From: Symsagittifera roscoffensis
Lineage: Eukaryota > Xenacoelomorpha > Acoela > Convolutidae
Reading direction: 5' to 3'
Assembly: GCF_963678635.1 (NCBI RefSeq)
Contig: NC_087062.1
Location: forward strand, 86,961,845-87,025,844
Length of the DNA stretch: 64,000 nucleotides
Shown: in pieces, positions 33,601 through 48,600 of the stretch
Layout: every line of letters starts with the position of its first letter
How positions within the stretch are numbered: the first letter of the stretch is position 1
Program-made: the position numbers and the translations under genes
Notes under the pieces: generated by a model
The model's database searches: none
The model's input: the letters and a program-made list of their open reading frames with translations, nothing else
What the model was told of the DNA's origin: nothing

Positions 33601-36600
33601 ATTTCAAGCACAAAACGCTCCAAAGATCTTCGAGTATTTTTCACAGAATTAAAAGTGACTATAAGGATGTGAAAATAAAATCTTCTTTCTTTACTCTTAT
33701 CCTCATAATTTGGTCGGTTTTGGGGCAAGTATGTTTGGTGCAAGTATGTTCGATGATAGGTAGGTAAGTGTGTTCAGTTTTGCATGTGTTTTACCTTTTC
33801 GCATATGCTGACCTACTCGTGTGAGTATGTCTGCGGGAAAATGTTGAGTCCAATGGAGGACAGTCTGTCCACCAACTCCAGGGGCTCAATCCACTCCCCA
33901 CACATGGGTGCCAACTCCTTCACCATCTGCTCCCTCTCTGGGTGGAAGTTCAATCTGTACTTGTCATCCTAGAACACATATGAACCACACACATAATTCA
34001 CAACACGACACAACTTAAAAATCATAATAAATTTCTTCAGTGCATAAACGTACATATCTGCAGTTATAGCATCAAAGAGGAATACCGACAGGCAATAGAT
34101 ACCATTACCTTACCATTAATGTTAAATCTATGGCGCTGTACAAACTTTTTCACTCCCGACATACTATAACATTTCTATCCCTGTAGTACAAAAGTATTCA
34201 AACAAATTAAAACATGTGCACTGTGTGTGCAGTAAATCCTGAAAATTTAGACAGTAACTCTTAACATCGCTCTTTATCCTAAATCAATTCAAACAAATTT
34301 CAAGGTTATATCAATTCGAAAAAATTTATGCCCGAAATTAGATGCAATTGGTATCTCTTTGGTTTGATAATTCATGTCATTTCATATTTTTTTAATTAAA
34401 ATATTCTATTTCTGAAAAAAACTAATGCATTAACTTCAGTTTGTGGCTGTTTAGTTTCACGTACCGCAGCGCTACTGAAGTGCTCTGAAATCTCCAGCTG
34501 TTACCTTTATCTCCAGTTCAATTTCGGCCACAGTGGATTTGATGGTGATGATGAGGTTGTTCGGCCCCTGACCCTTCGGTCTCATCTCCCACTTCTGCAG
34601 AGGCATGTTGACATACGCATCCTGGAAGCAGCAGAACGCCCCAAACACACTCGTCTTCCTCGACAACAGATTCTGTTCTAAAGCAGACACATCATAAAAC
34701 ATAGCCAATTGATTTCCGTTTTTTAAAACTTCCTCACCTTTGATTTCAAAGAAAAAATATATCACCTCGAAAATCTTTCAAATAACAGAATCTTTTGTGA
34801 TTGACACTTTCTCGATGAAACAAACCCATTTTGAGAATAGACACTTTCAAAACGAACACTATTTGAGACTTAGGTTGGAAAAAAAGAGATTTCATACTAT
34901 CACCCAAGCTTTGCTTGTTTAAAATTGAAAGCAATTTTTGAAACAAGAAGTCATTCGCGTTTTTTGCGCCATCTGAACTTTTGTTAATCGAAAGCGTAAT
35001 TTACTATCTTTTCAGCAACCAATTTCAATTGAATTAATTTAAAAAATAAAAAATCAAACCGCAAAAAATAGATTTTTTTTTTGGTTTTTGCAATTCGCAG
35101 AGGATCTATGAAAGGCTATCCTGCCTGCCTAAACATAATCAAATTCTCTTATTCCAACCACATTCCAGACAATTAATTCGTCGAGCGAAGCTTTTTTTTC
35201 ATAAGTGAATGTTAGAGGTCAACTGAGAGCTCGTCATCAACGCACTTTTATTGCCGTGACACGGCATTTGAGCGTGACCAAATTTAATGACTTTTTTGCC
35301 ACTGAGAAATCTAAAACATTTGAAACATTTCGAACAAAAATCAAATTTCGAGAATAATTATATTACGTTGAAACTCTAATTATCATTGAAAACTATTTAT
35401 CATTGGCACTTTTTTAGTAAATTTATCACACTAAACAGAGAAAACTAAATCAAACTGGATTTTTTGTGACCTTTTAAATTTTCTTGTCAGATAGTAAAGT
35501 TTGCCTTCATTTAGACTTGAGCGAAGCTGTTCTTCGTAAATACAAGCAAGAAAACGACAAAAACGCAGCAAAGAAAACAAAGCAGAAATAAGCCTCGGGT
35601 AAGTAAAAACAGCCTCGGACGTGTTGCACTCGAACCTGCAAACTCAAGATTTGGTTTCTCCCGTTTTCGAATCTGCGCCATGAGCTCTTAAAAAATTGCT
35701 AACACTTCTGCTGTTCGATAGTGGAGATTTCCTGCCTTTTAACAAAAGAAATGAACTGAGCATAAGAGATCTAAACTCAAACCGCGAAAAAATGAATTTG
35801 AGCCAGAACAAATTTTTACAGTTTTCTTTGAAAAACGAACAAAAAATCATCACAACCTATGTAAGAGTCTGAACTACGTTCAATGACGTTTAGAAGCAAC
35901 TCAAAATGAAAAAAGAAAACGTTAACAAAAAAACTTTCTATAATAAAACATTCGCTTTTTATCGGATTCGAACCTACGATGTCGAGATTAAGAGTGTACA
36001 CAGAGATGAAGTTTCGCTTCAGAACACTGGCGAGAAAACGACAAATCAGCAGCTCTATATAGTGAGGTAAGAAAAATAAAAAAAGGGCTTGAAAAATAAA
36101 ACGTTTGCTGTGGCTGATTCGATCCTAAGACCAGGAGATTTAGAATCCCCTGTCGTTGCAACTGTGCCACAAACCCTTGACAATTTGCTTACACAAGCCA
36201 CAAATAAAACAGCTACACATGCTAATAAATTGCAAATGCGATGCAGCAAAAGTGGCACCAAATACAAGTAGTCACAATTCTGCATGTAATAAATTGGATT
36301 ATAAAAAACTGAAGGCTTCCACACTAACTTTGAATGTATTGAATTGGAAAGCATAAATCAAAACTATGTAAAAATTATGCATTTCAAAAATTCGAGATAT
36401 TTAGAGATGGAAAATTTCTGAAATCAATTTTTAATATTAAAATGTTGTTTGAAACTAATCGCTTTTTTCGATTTTAAATTTTCTTGTGTCTCGATAGAAG
36501 TTTATTCTTGTCAAACAAACCAGACTTTAAACTATTAAATTAGCAACGGAACAAAACTTATGAAAAAGAAGCAAAGCCGGCAATCTTTGAGCAAGCCCAA

Positions 36601-39600
36601 GTTGAGCCGAAAAATTTTACAAAACCTTTCAAATTTAAATTCTCTGCCTGAAACTAGAATGAATACAGCAGCACTTGCAGCTGCAATGAAAGTTGCTTAC
36701 AGTAAATCAATGATGTTGCAGCCTAGCCGACAAAGCTTGAGCAGACAAATGAAAGTCCGACAATTCAATTTTTGCCGAAAAAAAACAATTATTCAATTAC
36801 ACACATAGTGAAAAAAAGGTCAAGCCGAGACTCGACCCAAGACATTAGGAAAGGCACCGTTAAGGAACCTGGAATGGGGAAGGAAGCTTAAATTTGGAAG
36901 AAACCTGGAAGAAACCTGGAGAAGAAAGAAGTCAATAAAGAAGAACGTAAGAAAATTTGTTTACAGGGAAAAAAGTCTTGCTCCCGATTTTAAGAAACTT
37001 GCGAAGAAGCCTCAAATTAGGAAAATTTTTTGCTATGTGACATATTCGAAACCGCAACCTACAGATTTTTGAGTCTCACGTTCTGGCATCCGCGCCACGG
37101 GTCATTGAAAATTTCATAAGACTAGCTAAGAATGATGCAGCTATAGATGCTATTAAATTCTATGCAGTAAAAATGCGATCAAATATAATTAGAACTAGTG
37201 CTGAGCGCTGTGTTAAGCCTCCGACAACTAAATAATAAGCTAAATCTCCTCCCCTCTGAGCCACAGACGCTTGAATAACAGCAAATACTAGCCACCAACA
37301 AAGCAGAGAACAGATGCTATGAAATTTCCATTACTACAGAGAAATTTCAAACAAGTGACTTTTAATGAACACTTTTATTTGCGAGTTAGATTATAAAAAC
37401 AGATGGTTCGTAATAATACACTAAGTTGATCGCTGGTGTAAATAAAGGAAAAGCGTTAACTTAAAACATTACAAATCAAATCGCAAAAAATCAGATAAGA
37501 GCGTGAAAAAATTAAGACTTTTTGGAAAAACAAACAAAAATCATCCTGATTAATATAAGTGAAAATCACATGGTTCTTTTACTCTTAAAAATATATCCAA
37601 TTTTAAAACCAAAAGTCGAGAATTCTTAAAGGATAAAGGATGCAATAGTTCAAAAGATCAATACAGATAGATCGACCGATCAATTGTTAAATGATAATAC
37701 CCTTTCAACCAATTTCAAATGACAAACATGCAAATATCCGACCACGGTTATGCTTAACAAAAAAACCAAATTTTATTAAAAATTTCACAATTGTTATTTT
37801 TTGGAGAGGCAGAGTGCGAGACTTAATTAGTTACTCAAGCCAAAAAAGACCGCATATTATCCCTCTCGGCGAAAAGTGACTCTTCTCACTTTACTCGTTA
37901 AAAGCTCTTAAATTTCAAACCAATATTTCTCGACTTTTCGTGGTCGGAGCAATAAAACATAGCCAATCGAAGATTGGAAAAGAGTAATGAAATATGGAAA
38001 AACACTGAATTTCTGGAAAATCTCAACTTTCGAATTTCAAAGAAAAAAAATAGATGCCCTTGAGGCTCTTTGAGTTTCTTGAACAATTTATGAATGGCAT
38101 TTTTTGATAACATGAACCCAACAAGAGAAAACTGGATCAATAGGTAAAATTTTTATTCCGCTGGAAATCTAAAAATTAAATTCCCCATTCGAAACTAAAA
38201 ATCGTTCGTTTTCTACGCCATTTCCACGTTCGTATTTGGAGAGGTCTATTTAGGTAACTTTCAGCAGATGAATTTCAATTGAACTCAAAAAGTGAACACA
38301 TACCTAAGTGCATTCATAAATGCATTAATGTATGAATGCACACCTGTAGTTATTAGAAAAGACTTCCTGAAAAAATAACAAAAAAAAATCAGCAAGAACT
38401 ACATAAGAGTCTTCACTACGTTCATTACTCTTAAAAACTAACGAGAGCAACCATGAATGCTAAGCTATTTTTCACCTTTACCATCCTTGTCATCATTGGC
38501 TCCTTCTGGTTTCTCTTTACCATTTTCATCTTGATTAACTTCTTCACTGTTCAATGCGGCCTCGTCCTGCTCATTGGGCGCTGGCTACAACATAAACATC
38601 AAACATAATGCCAACCAGCTGTAAATTTCTTCTGGTTCTCATATATGATCTATGAATGAAGTTATGTATGATTTAATGTGATTTGCGCTAGGCAATGAAT
38701 TCGTTTGAAACTTACCATCCGCAGCTACAAGACAAGATAATTTACAGTTACCATTGGATTCGTAAAAGACCAAAATCAGTATCTCATTGTCCACACTACA
38801 AAAAAGGAAACAATTTTAAATTCGTTTTTGAATACAACTTTCAAATTTTTGCTATCACCGAAAATTCATTTGTCTGTAATGAACAAGACTTTCAAAATGA
38901 GCCGACTCGAACTACCTTAACAGAACTTTGACACAGAGGCGAAACTGTTAACAGGGAGGAAGGGCGATAGAACTTATGCAGATATTCTCGAAGACTTTTT
39001 GGCTCTTATCTGCAAACTTACCATTATGCCATGTTAGCAGCTAAATCTGTATACCTTGACAGATGATTATGTTGAAACTTTGGAAATTTCTTGGCGACAA
39101 CGGTTTTTGAAATAATTGTTTTTAATAATTTATAATTTTTTCTAGGCGACATCTGTGTTTATTCTTTCATCGAAACACGTGTTAATTGAATTCAAAAACC
39201 ACTGCGCTCTGTTAAATTTTGGATAATTTCATTATATGGAAAATTTTAGGATTAAAACGTAACCATAAAGTGATGGTACTAAATCAATAGATAATTTTGT
39301 TTTTCGTATAACACAACTTTCAAATCGAGAGCCTAATTTGATACCGAACTTTTTACTTAGAAAAGAATGCTATCAACAAGGGAGCCAAAAATTTTCTTGG
39401 CACAGATGCTAAGCTGTATTTCGTAAGCAAAAACAACAATTATCTAGAACCTAAATCTCAATAAAATACGCCAGAAAAGAAAAAAACTAAAAATACCTTG
39501 CGCCATCTGGGGATCGAAACCACATTTTGTCGAGAAATGAACTCATGAGAGCCGTACACTGGATTTTTTGAAATTTAAAACATATCATTAAATCAAAAAT

Positions 39601-42600
39601 GTACAAAACCTACTGGATANNNNNNNNNNNNNNNNNNNNNNNNNNNNNNNNNNNNNNNNNNNNNNNNNNNNNNNNNNNNNNNNNNNNNNNNNNNNNNNNN
39701 NNNNNNNNNNNNNNNNNNNNNNNNNNNNNNNNNNNNNNNNNNNNNNNNNNNNNNNNNNNNNNNNNNNNNNNNNNNNNNNNNNNNNNNNNNNNNNNNNNNN
39801 NNNNNNNNNNNNNNNNNNNTTATCCAGAAATATCCAGAATCTAAATTAAAATAAAATACGCCGGAAAAACCTTGCGAAAGACCTTGCGCCAGCAGGGGAC
39901 CATAACCATAATTTGCGAGGAATGAACTCAAGGGAACCGACCACTGAATTTTTGAAATTTGATATCAAAAAATCACAAAAACCTACTGGATATAAGCAGA
40001 TAAAAGATTAGATGGATAATTGAAAAATGCACGGAGACTTGACCAGCATCAAAAACTCATAGATTTAACATCAGCAAGAGCAAAAGAAATTGAAAAAAAA
40101 ATCGGCAAACAGGTATCAAACTTATAAAGCGAAAAATTTCAATTTTTCTATTTGAGTCGTTCAAGCGATGAAACCTTATTTTAAAAAAGGACACGGATTG
40201 AAAAAACTAAGTTTTCCCAAGCAAGCTAGAAAAACTAGAAAAATTTCAAGTTACTTTATGAAGCTATTCGGATGACAACAAGTTAGGTTTTTGTATTGCA
40301 GCCTTTCAACTGATGAAACTTTGAAATAATTGAAATTAATTCATATACCAAATATTTTTTCGGAAAGTCCTTAAGCAAGCAATTACGAAATTTTTCTTGA
40401 GCAAGCAATTCAAGCTATTAAATATTTCAAGTGATTTAATAGACCAAAAAGTTCAAGTTATTTAATAGACCAAAGAGTTCAAGTTTTTCTGAGCAAGTAA
40501 GTTTTTCTAGGCAAGCAAAAATTTCAAAATTTTCTAAGCAAGCTATTCAAGTTACGAGTCTTTGAAGCGAAGCAAATCGGATGGCGAAAAGTTTAAGTTC
40601 TCCTATTGAAGCCATTCAAGCGATGAACTTTTCAATTTTTTCAGAGCGAGTCTAGCCGTGAAGTTGAATCGAGTTCATATTTCTTAAAAGTTCTGACATC
40701 AATCTTCTCAAACGTTGCGCTCGATATAAAAATTAAACGTTGCGTCCATAGCGCCTTAACACTTTCGTTTAAAATATAATATACCACATTCGCCACTTCT
40801 AATTTTCATTCAGGTGGCACAGTTGTTTTCGGGGGAAACACCGAATATACAATGATACCTTTATTTATCGCAAGGTCAAAAAACTAATTTCGTCTTCAAA
40901 TATACATTTTTTTCAATTTCAAGGTTTTATGGTTGCAAACTCTTATGAAACTAACTCAACTTGTGCAAAACCACGCCGCAGGGGGTTTTATATTTCTCTG
41001 CTGGTAACTCATTGAAAACAAATCCACGTTTGCTACTTCACTGATGAGCAACTTTCCGCGCCCTCGCTGTCCTTTTCTGATAGTGACATTTCAGCAAAAC
41101 CAATTTGAAAATCGAGCTTCAAAATTAAAAAAAAAACAAGGACAGCCGGTTAATGTGGAAGTAGCACAGAATGTTCCGACCAGAAAAAAAATACATTTTT
41201 TTTTTTCAAATTAGTGTTGTTTCAAGTTAATGAGGTCTGATGATAAAATCTGAACGAAAAAAAAAAATTAGGCAAATGCGACAGTCAAAGTCAAATAGGC
41301 CCACGGGAAAACAGTTTTTGTAAAACAATGCCTCGAAAAACAAAAAAACTCGTTAAAAACAATTTTAAAAATTTAAAACTTTTCTATTTGTTTTGCAGAA
41401 ATTTTCTGAATTTTTTGACGTTTTTGATTCCCAAACTGGAGCTAAAAACTCAAAAACCTAACTTTACTCGAGTAAAACTAAAATTTCACGGCTTAATTTA
41501 AGCTTCAATAAGCTATTGTAAGCCTGCACCCTCACCTTATTAGCTAGAAATTAGTCCAAAAATCCAAAATCAAAAACAGGTTTTTCTCGACAGTGATACT
41601 TTTCAAAATTTTTAAATCACGACAGAAAAGGCTTTAATATGATATATCACTCGACCCATTTTACATTCTACCTGATTTTCATGGGGGAAAACAAAAAGAA
41701 AAAACTAAAACACGAATACGAAGTTTCTCCACATTTTTCAAATTGTCGGATCTAAAACAAAATTTAAAGAACGTTAAAAAACACACTCACAAAAACAGCC
41801 CGTTGCTTCTCATGTAGCACAAAATATTCCCACTGCAGCTACTTTTTTTACAAAATAATTCCATTGTTTTTGAATTTTTTGGAGACTAAGGAAAACTGAA
41901 GAACATACTACTAACGGCTGTATTAAAGTATAATAAAAGAAATTTGGTCGCTTTCATTTCGGTCACTGAATATGAAGAATGACCCAACAGTTTCTGCTAA
42001 AACTCTAATCAAAAAGTAAAAACCAGTTTTTCTCAAAGACTGAATAAGAAGAGTGACCCAACATTTTTTTGCTAAAATCTATTCAAAAAGCAAGAACTTC
42101 AAATCGGTTTTTCTCGACACCGCGAAAAAAAACTTCAATGTTTTTAGATGTAATTCCAATAACCACAATAAGGGTTCTGATTTGACGCATCAAACGACCC
42201 CATCTGAAATCTATTTGTCGTTTCAGATTTTGCGTTAAAATAACACTCCCAACGCCTCGGGCCGTTGTCATTTCCCCAGTCGTCCGTACGTTAAAGTTCC
42301 CGATCGACCGTACGTCAAGTATTACACAGAGTCGAAGCGGAGCTTCGCACTACTTGCGATACAACAAAAACAAAAAAGTCAAAAAAAAATTAGGTAATGA
42401 AAAAACTTGGTGACCAAAAATTTTCGTATGCCTCGAGTAAAATTAACTACGAGCCCAAAGCGGGGTTTCTCGATAGAATAACACCTGAGAATTGGACCGG
42501 TAGTTTTCGCGTAAAGTCAATAAGTTACCAAAAAACTATCAGATTCAAAACTTTGACTTGTTTGAAGGACATAGCTTTTTTCTTAAACAAACTATGCATA

Positions 42601-45600
42601 AGGGATTCACGCAACCTGTAATTTCGATTGAACCCAAAGCTCAGATTTGGGAGGGTAATTTTGGAGAAAAAATGGTCAAAAAATCAAAGTTTTTACTTTT
42701 CCGAGAAACAAAACTTTTTGAGTCGAAAAAATTTGGGCGTATTCGCATAAGCAAATGAGCTTCCCGAAACCCGTTTTTAGAATTGAACCCAAAATCTTAG
42801 GTGTGGCAGGGTAGTGTTCGAGAATATTCCAAAAGTTTTAAAAAAAGGTCAAAAAATTGATTTTTCAGAGGGCGATAACTTTTTGTGTAAAAATTATTGT
42901 TAGTGTCCGCTAAAACAGAGGAGCTTCCCGCTACCCATAATCTTCTTGAAACTACAATATCTGATTTGAGAGGTTAGTTATCTAGAAAAGATTTAAAAAC
43001 GGTCAAAAATCAAAAATTTGTTTATTCCGCGGGCCAGAAATTTGTGAGCAAAAAAAAAAATTGGTCTTAGCCAATTATGCACAGCAGCTTTTTAATGCGT
43101 TCAATTCACTGAAACCAAAAACTCATATTTGAGAGGAGTCGTTTTCTAAATATGGGTAAAAAATATGGGTAAAATATTCAGCCACACCAACAAACCGATT
43201 GCTAAACATACAACCAAACCAAATTGAAAAGTGCAGAGGGGAGTGCTTAAATTGTGTTTATCTTAAAACGGCGAAACATTAGGTCATAAGGACGATGAAA
43301 ATGAGGCCGAAATAATTTCGGCCGAGGATTTTTTTAGCTAACCAAAAAAAAAACAAGGAAATACGAACTCAAGTTAAGTAAAATTACAAAATGTAGGCGT
43401 AAATCAAAGACTAAAAATAACATTTAAGAAAAATGCGCGCAGAAAATAAAACAATTCTAAGATGTGACAACTAAGCCGACAACAGATAAGCAGACAAATA
43501 AGCGGCCGATAATTTTACTTGAAACAGAATATTTCCCGTTCGAAAAAAAAAACAGCTCCTGGTCAGATTCGAACCAGGCACATTTGCCGTCCCAGGCATA
43601 TTAGTTACCTCCAGGCTGTTGGTCGGGAACGCTAACAAATTGAATACAATATGAAACAAGGTAGAGAGGAATCCAGACGAGTCCTGTCGACAAAGTTATT
43701 TACGGGAAAAAAAATGTCTAGTACCCGGTTGCAGTACCCTTGCTTATAGCAAGAGTAATAACATAGCCAGCAGACATTGTAAGTCACAAAACTCACAGAG
43801 CCGCCTAGTAGTGCCATGACAGGGTCGTCCGGAGCAGCAGTGGACCTCTCAGTCTCACTCATCTGTCTTTCAGTTCCAGGCGCCTCTGCGACTTCCGTGT
43901 TCTGGGGTGGCTCCTCCGTCTCAGGTAGCTCTGGCATCTTCACCCTACGTCTCATCGCCGGACTGCTTGTGGCTCTGTAGCTATGATGGTCGTACTTGGT
44001 GAGGACAAATCGGAGCGAAATGTCACTTGTGGCCATAGTACGTGGGATTTCAAAACCCACACCTTCTTCTTCGAACATGAAGGAGCGAATTCTAAACAAA
44101 TAAATTTAGTTAGATCTTAAGAGTGATCAAATCTAAAATAGAGCCAAGAGACAGTTCGAAAAGAGTCAATAAACGCAAGTAAACAAAAAAAATATTGACT
44201 TGCTTTCACAAAACTGAATAAGTAAAACTTTTATTTCGCTGGAAAATCTAGAATTTAGCTGGAAAAATTATATTCCACTTTCGAAGCTTGAAATCGATCA
44301 AGTTTTTCGTTACCTTTACACTTTTGTTGTTCGATAGTGGAGTTTGCCTTCTTTTTCAGATAGCAAAGAATTGAACTTGAAAAGAAATCAAAATTCAAAC
44401 CGCGAAAAAAATAAACTTAAGCCTGAACAAATTTTAAGACACGCAATAAAAAAAGAAAAAATCATCGCGACCTACTGAAGAATCTGAACTACGTTCTTCG
44501 ACTCTTAAAATATTTTCTTGTCCCAATTCAGAAATATGTTAGTCTAGCCTTTCTTAAATTCCTTGACCAATTGATCGGAATGCAACCCTTCCAGAAGAAA
44601 ATGTGTCTTTTTTTTACCCATATTTTTGTTCTTCAATGACTTCGTAAAAACAATATATGAAGCAAATTGATTTGCAACAATACTCACTTTGCGTTCTTCG
44701 CCAAATTAGCCCATAATGTGACAGTTACTTCGTCATTTTTCGACACAGTCTGCAGATTTCCAGAGTCCTTGTCAGCCATGTACACCGCTTTCTAAAAAAG
44801 TTCAACCTCATCATACATTATTCCTTTCACACCTTTGATCTCATTCATTTCATTAACACTTAGCTAAATTAGCGCAATCTTTCTCGAAAGACTAATTCTG
44901 ACTTTAAACTAAAATAACCATCAAACAGTTGAACAAATGCCGATGGAACACCGATTCTTAATACCGATTTTTTACTTTCGATTTATACAGAACAGAAAAT
45001 GACAACTCTTTGCTATTTGAATTTCAGAAACTTTATACTAGTAAAATCAGCTGTACATGCTAAAAAATTGCCAATTCGATGCAGCATAAGTAGCACCAAA
45101 TTTGCGCGTGATAAATTGGAAAACATATATCCAAACTATTCATTTCAAAAAAATTGCGAGATACAATGAGTTGGAAAATTTCTGAAATTGAGCTTTTTAT
45201 CATTGTACTGCGGTTTGAAACACACAACTTTTTTCGGTTCATTTGATGAATTGAAAATGCATCTGCTGTGTTAACTTTTTACTAATCAATTGTCAAAGCA
45301 CACATAATATTATACTGCTGCTGCAGCCTACCGATTCAGAAGTGCCACCAAAAGTAGAACTTTTATTGGCGACTTAGGTTGGAAAAAAAAAAGTTCGTAC
45401 TAATACGTAAATAGAAAGTTCGTAAATAGAAATCGTGTACGTTTTTCACACCATTTTCGAAAATAGAAATAATCTACGTTTTTCACGCCATTTGAACTAA
45501 TCTAATTCGAGAGCGTAATTTGCCTTCCTTAGAGCAAATGGATAGAACTTGAAAAAAAAACCACGTCGGATCCCAAAAAAATAGAGCGTGAACAATAATT

Positions 45601-48600
45601 AGGACTTCCTGAAAAAGAGAAACAAAAAATCACACGACCTAAAGAAGTCTCTTTACTTCGACTATATTATTGACACTTAAATACCCATGAAAACAGCAAA
45701 AACATATGTATGACTCACTTCTAGAGTTGTGAGGGTGGCGTTGTCTATGTAGTCGGACACTAGTGCCTGCAGTTGGATGATGGTATTGTGGAACTGCTCT
45801 ATCTGCTGCTTATTTCTCACCATATTAGCCCCACTCGCCTGTCGCACTTTGTAGAACAGCAGCTCGTCAATTAACTGAAGCAGACACAGAAAACAAATAT
45901 CAAACTTCGATGGTTATCTAGAATATTCTAGCGCAAATCAATGGGATTTTCAAGCAATTTCTCGGTTGAAAACTAACAAGCCCGAAAAACATAAGCAGGC
46001 AAACAATAAACCAAGTTTTTTGAAACAGAATACTTCTTGTTTAGAATAAACAGGTCCTGGCCCGGTCTCAGGCTTAGTCGTTACCTCTAGACCATGTGGG
46101 TTGACGAAGCTAAGAAATTTGAATTTGTGATACGCAAAGATATTTACATGCACAAATGATAAAATATTTTTGAAAACAAGTTGATTAACTGAAAAGTCTT
46201 TATCCCGATTTAATAACGCTTGCTAATCACAAGCGTAATTAGCCATCTATTTGTGCTACTCACAGCAAGAGTGAGATGGTTCTTGTCAAGTGCCTCTTTC
46301 AGTTCAATGTTGGTGTCTTCTTCTGTGTTCAAATTGATGTAGGTGTTGATCTGGCCAAGAATAGTAGGGTCGGGTGTGCCATCACAGCGCACATATCTGT
46401 CCCACTGAATCAGAAGCGGAGTGTATTTAAATGATACAGACTCAAATCACTTACAGTACGGCATTGATGTCAAATTATATACAATGGAAATGGTCGATAT
46501 TGCTTTTTCAAGAACATAAGGAAAAACATATTATTTGTTTTTATTTGCCACCAAGCTGCTAGATTTTTGGCTAAGTTAAATATACAATTCTTTCCACCAA
46601 TTCCACCAGCAAATTTGAAAGTTAAGTTAGCCTGAGAGAAATTCAGATAAAAAAATTAGCTTTTTGCAGGTCACTGAAATATGCCATCTGGTCTTTTTTG
46701 ACTAATTATCTTTGTGTTAATTGCTTTTTGCTGCTATCATTACATAACACACCTCCTGCGCCTCCTTTATTTTGTGCTGATATGTGATGAGTTCGTTGGC
46801 GATGTTGGCCAGCTTCTCCCTCAACTCGAAATTTTCGTATGCCTCGAGTAAAATTAACTACGAGCCCAAAGCGGGGTTTCTCGATAGAATAACACCTGAG
46901 AATTGGACCGGTAGTTTTCGCGTCAATAAGTTACCAAAAAACTATCAGATTCAAAACTTTGACTTGTTTGAAGGACATAGCTTTTTTCTTAAACAAACTA
47001 TGCATAAGGGATTCACGCAACCTATAATTTCGATTGAACCCAAAGCTCAGATTTGGGAGGGTAATTTTGGATTAAAAATGGTCAAAAAATCAAAGTTTTT
47101 ACTTTTCCGAGAAACAAAACTTTTTGAGTCGAAAAAATTTGGGCGTATTCGCATAAGCAAATGAGCTTCCCGAAACCCGTTTTTAGAATTGAACCCAAAA
47201 TCTTAAGTGTGGCAGGGTAGTTTTCGAGAATATTCCAAAAGTTTTAAAAAAAGGTCAAAAAATTGATTTTTCAGAGGGCGATAACTTTTTGTGTAAAAAT
47301 TATTGTTAGTGTCCGCTAAAACAGAGGAGCTTCCCGCTACCCATAATCTTCTTGAAACTACAATATCTGATTTGAGAGGTTAGTTATCTAGAAAAGATTT
47401 AAAAACGGTCAAAAATCAAAAATTTGTTTATTCCGCGGGCCAGAAATTTGTGAGCAAAAAAAAATTGGTCTTAGCCAATTATGCACAGCAGCTTTTTAAT
47501 GCGTTCAATTCACTGAAACCAAAAACTCATATTTGAGAGGAGTCGTTTTCTAAATATGGGTAAAAAATATGGGTAAAATATTCAGCCACACCAACAAACC
47601 GATTGCTAAACATACAACCAAACCAAATTGAAAAGTGCAGAGGGGAGTGCTTAAATTGTGTTTATCTTAAAACGGCGAAACATTAGGTCATAAGGACGAT
47701 GAAAATGAGGCCGAAATAATTTCGGCCGAGGATTTTTTTAGCGAACCAAAAAAAAAACCAGGAAATACGAACTCAAGTTAAGTAAAATTACAAAATGTAG
47801 GCGTAAATCAAACACTAAAAATAACATTTAAGAAAAATGCGCGCAGAAAATAAAACAATTCTAAGATGTGACAACTAAGCCGACAACAGATAAGCAGACA
47901 AATAAGCGGCCGATAATTTTACTTGAAACAGAATATTTCCCGTTCGAAAAAAAAACAGCTCCTGGTCAGATTCGAACCAGGCACATTTGCCGTCCCAGGC
48001 ATATTCGTTACCTCCAGGCTGTTGGTCGGGAACGCTAACAAATTGAATACAATATGAAACAAGGTAGAGAGGAATCCAGACGAGTCCTGTCGACAAAGTT
48101 ATTTACGGGAAAAAAAATGTCTAGTACCCGGTTGCAGTACCCTTGCTTATAGCAAGAGTAATAACATAGCCAGCAGACATTGTAAGTCACAAAACTCACA
48201 GAGCCGCCTAGTAGTGCCATGACAGGGTCGTCCGGAGCAGCAGTGGACCTCTCAGTCTCACTCATCTGTCTTTCAGTTCCAGGCGCCTCTGCGACTTCCG
48301 TGTTCTGGGGTGGCTCCTCCGTCTCAGGTAGCTCTGGCATCTTCACCCTACGTCTCATCGCCGGACTGCTTGTGGCTCTGTAGCTATGATGGTCGTACTT
48401 GGTGAGGACAAATCGGAGCGAAATGTCACTTGTGGCCATAGTACGTGGGATTTCAAAACCCACACCTTCTTCTTCGAACATGAAGGAGCGAATTCTAAAC
48501 AAATAAATTTAGTTAGATCTTAAGAGTGATCAAATCTAAAATAGAGCCAAGAGACAGTTCGAAAAGAGTCAATAAACGCAAGTAAACAAAAAAAATATTG

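Larger units (their letters stand above)
42418..46828. repeat. 4.4-kb tandem duplication in DNAI7, copy A
   Basis: Near-identical to 46829-51236, beginning TTTTCGTATGCCTCGAGTAA. Contains exons 9, 8, 7, 6 and the cut end of exon 5 (listed in plus-strand order), with their introns. Differences are scattered substitutions and small indels, so the copies are distinct sequences rather than an exact assembly echo. Confidence 0.9.

Noticed and set aside
36100-36178. A genuine tRNA gene
   Set aside because: A and B boxes are good, but no 7-bp acceptor stem closes the structure and the sequence continues into a repeat present in many copies, so it is a tRNA-derived element.
39593-39931. Frames running through the N block
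   Set aside because: Artefact of unspecified bases.
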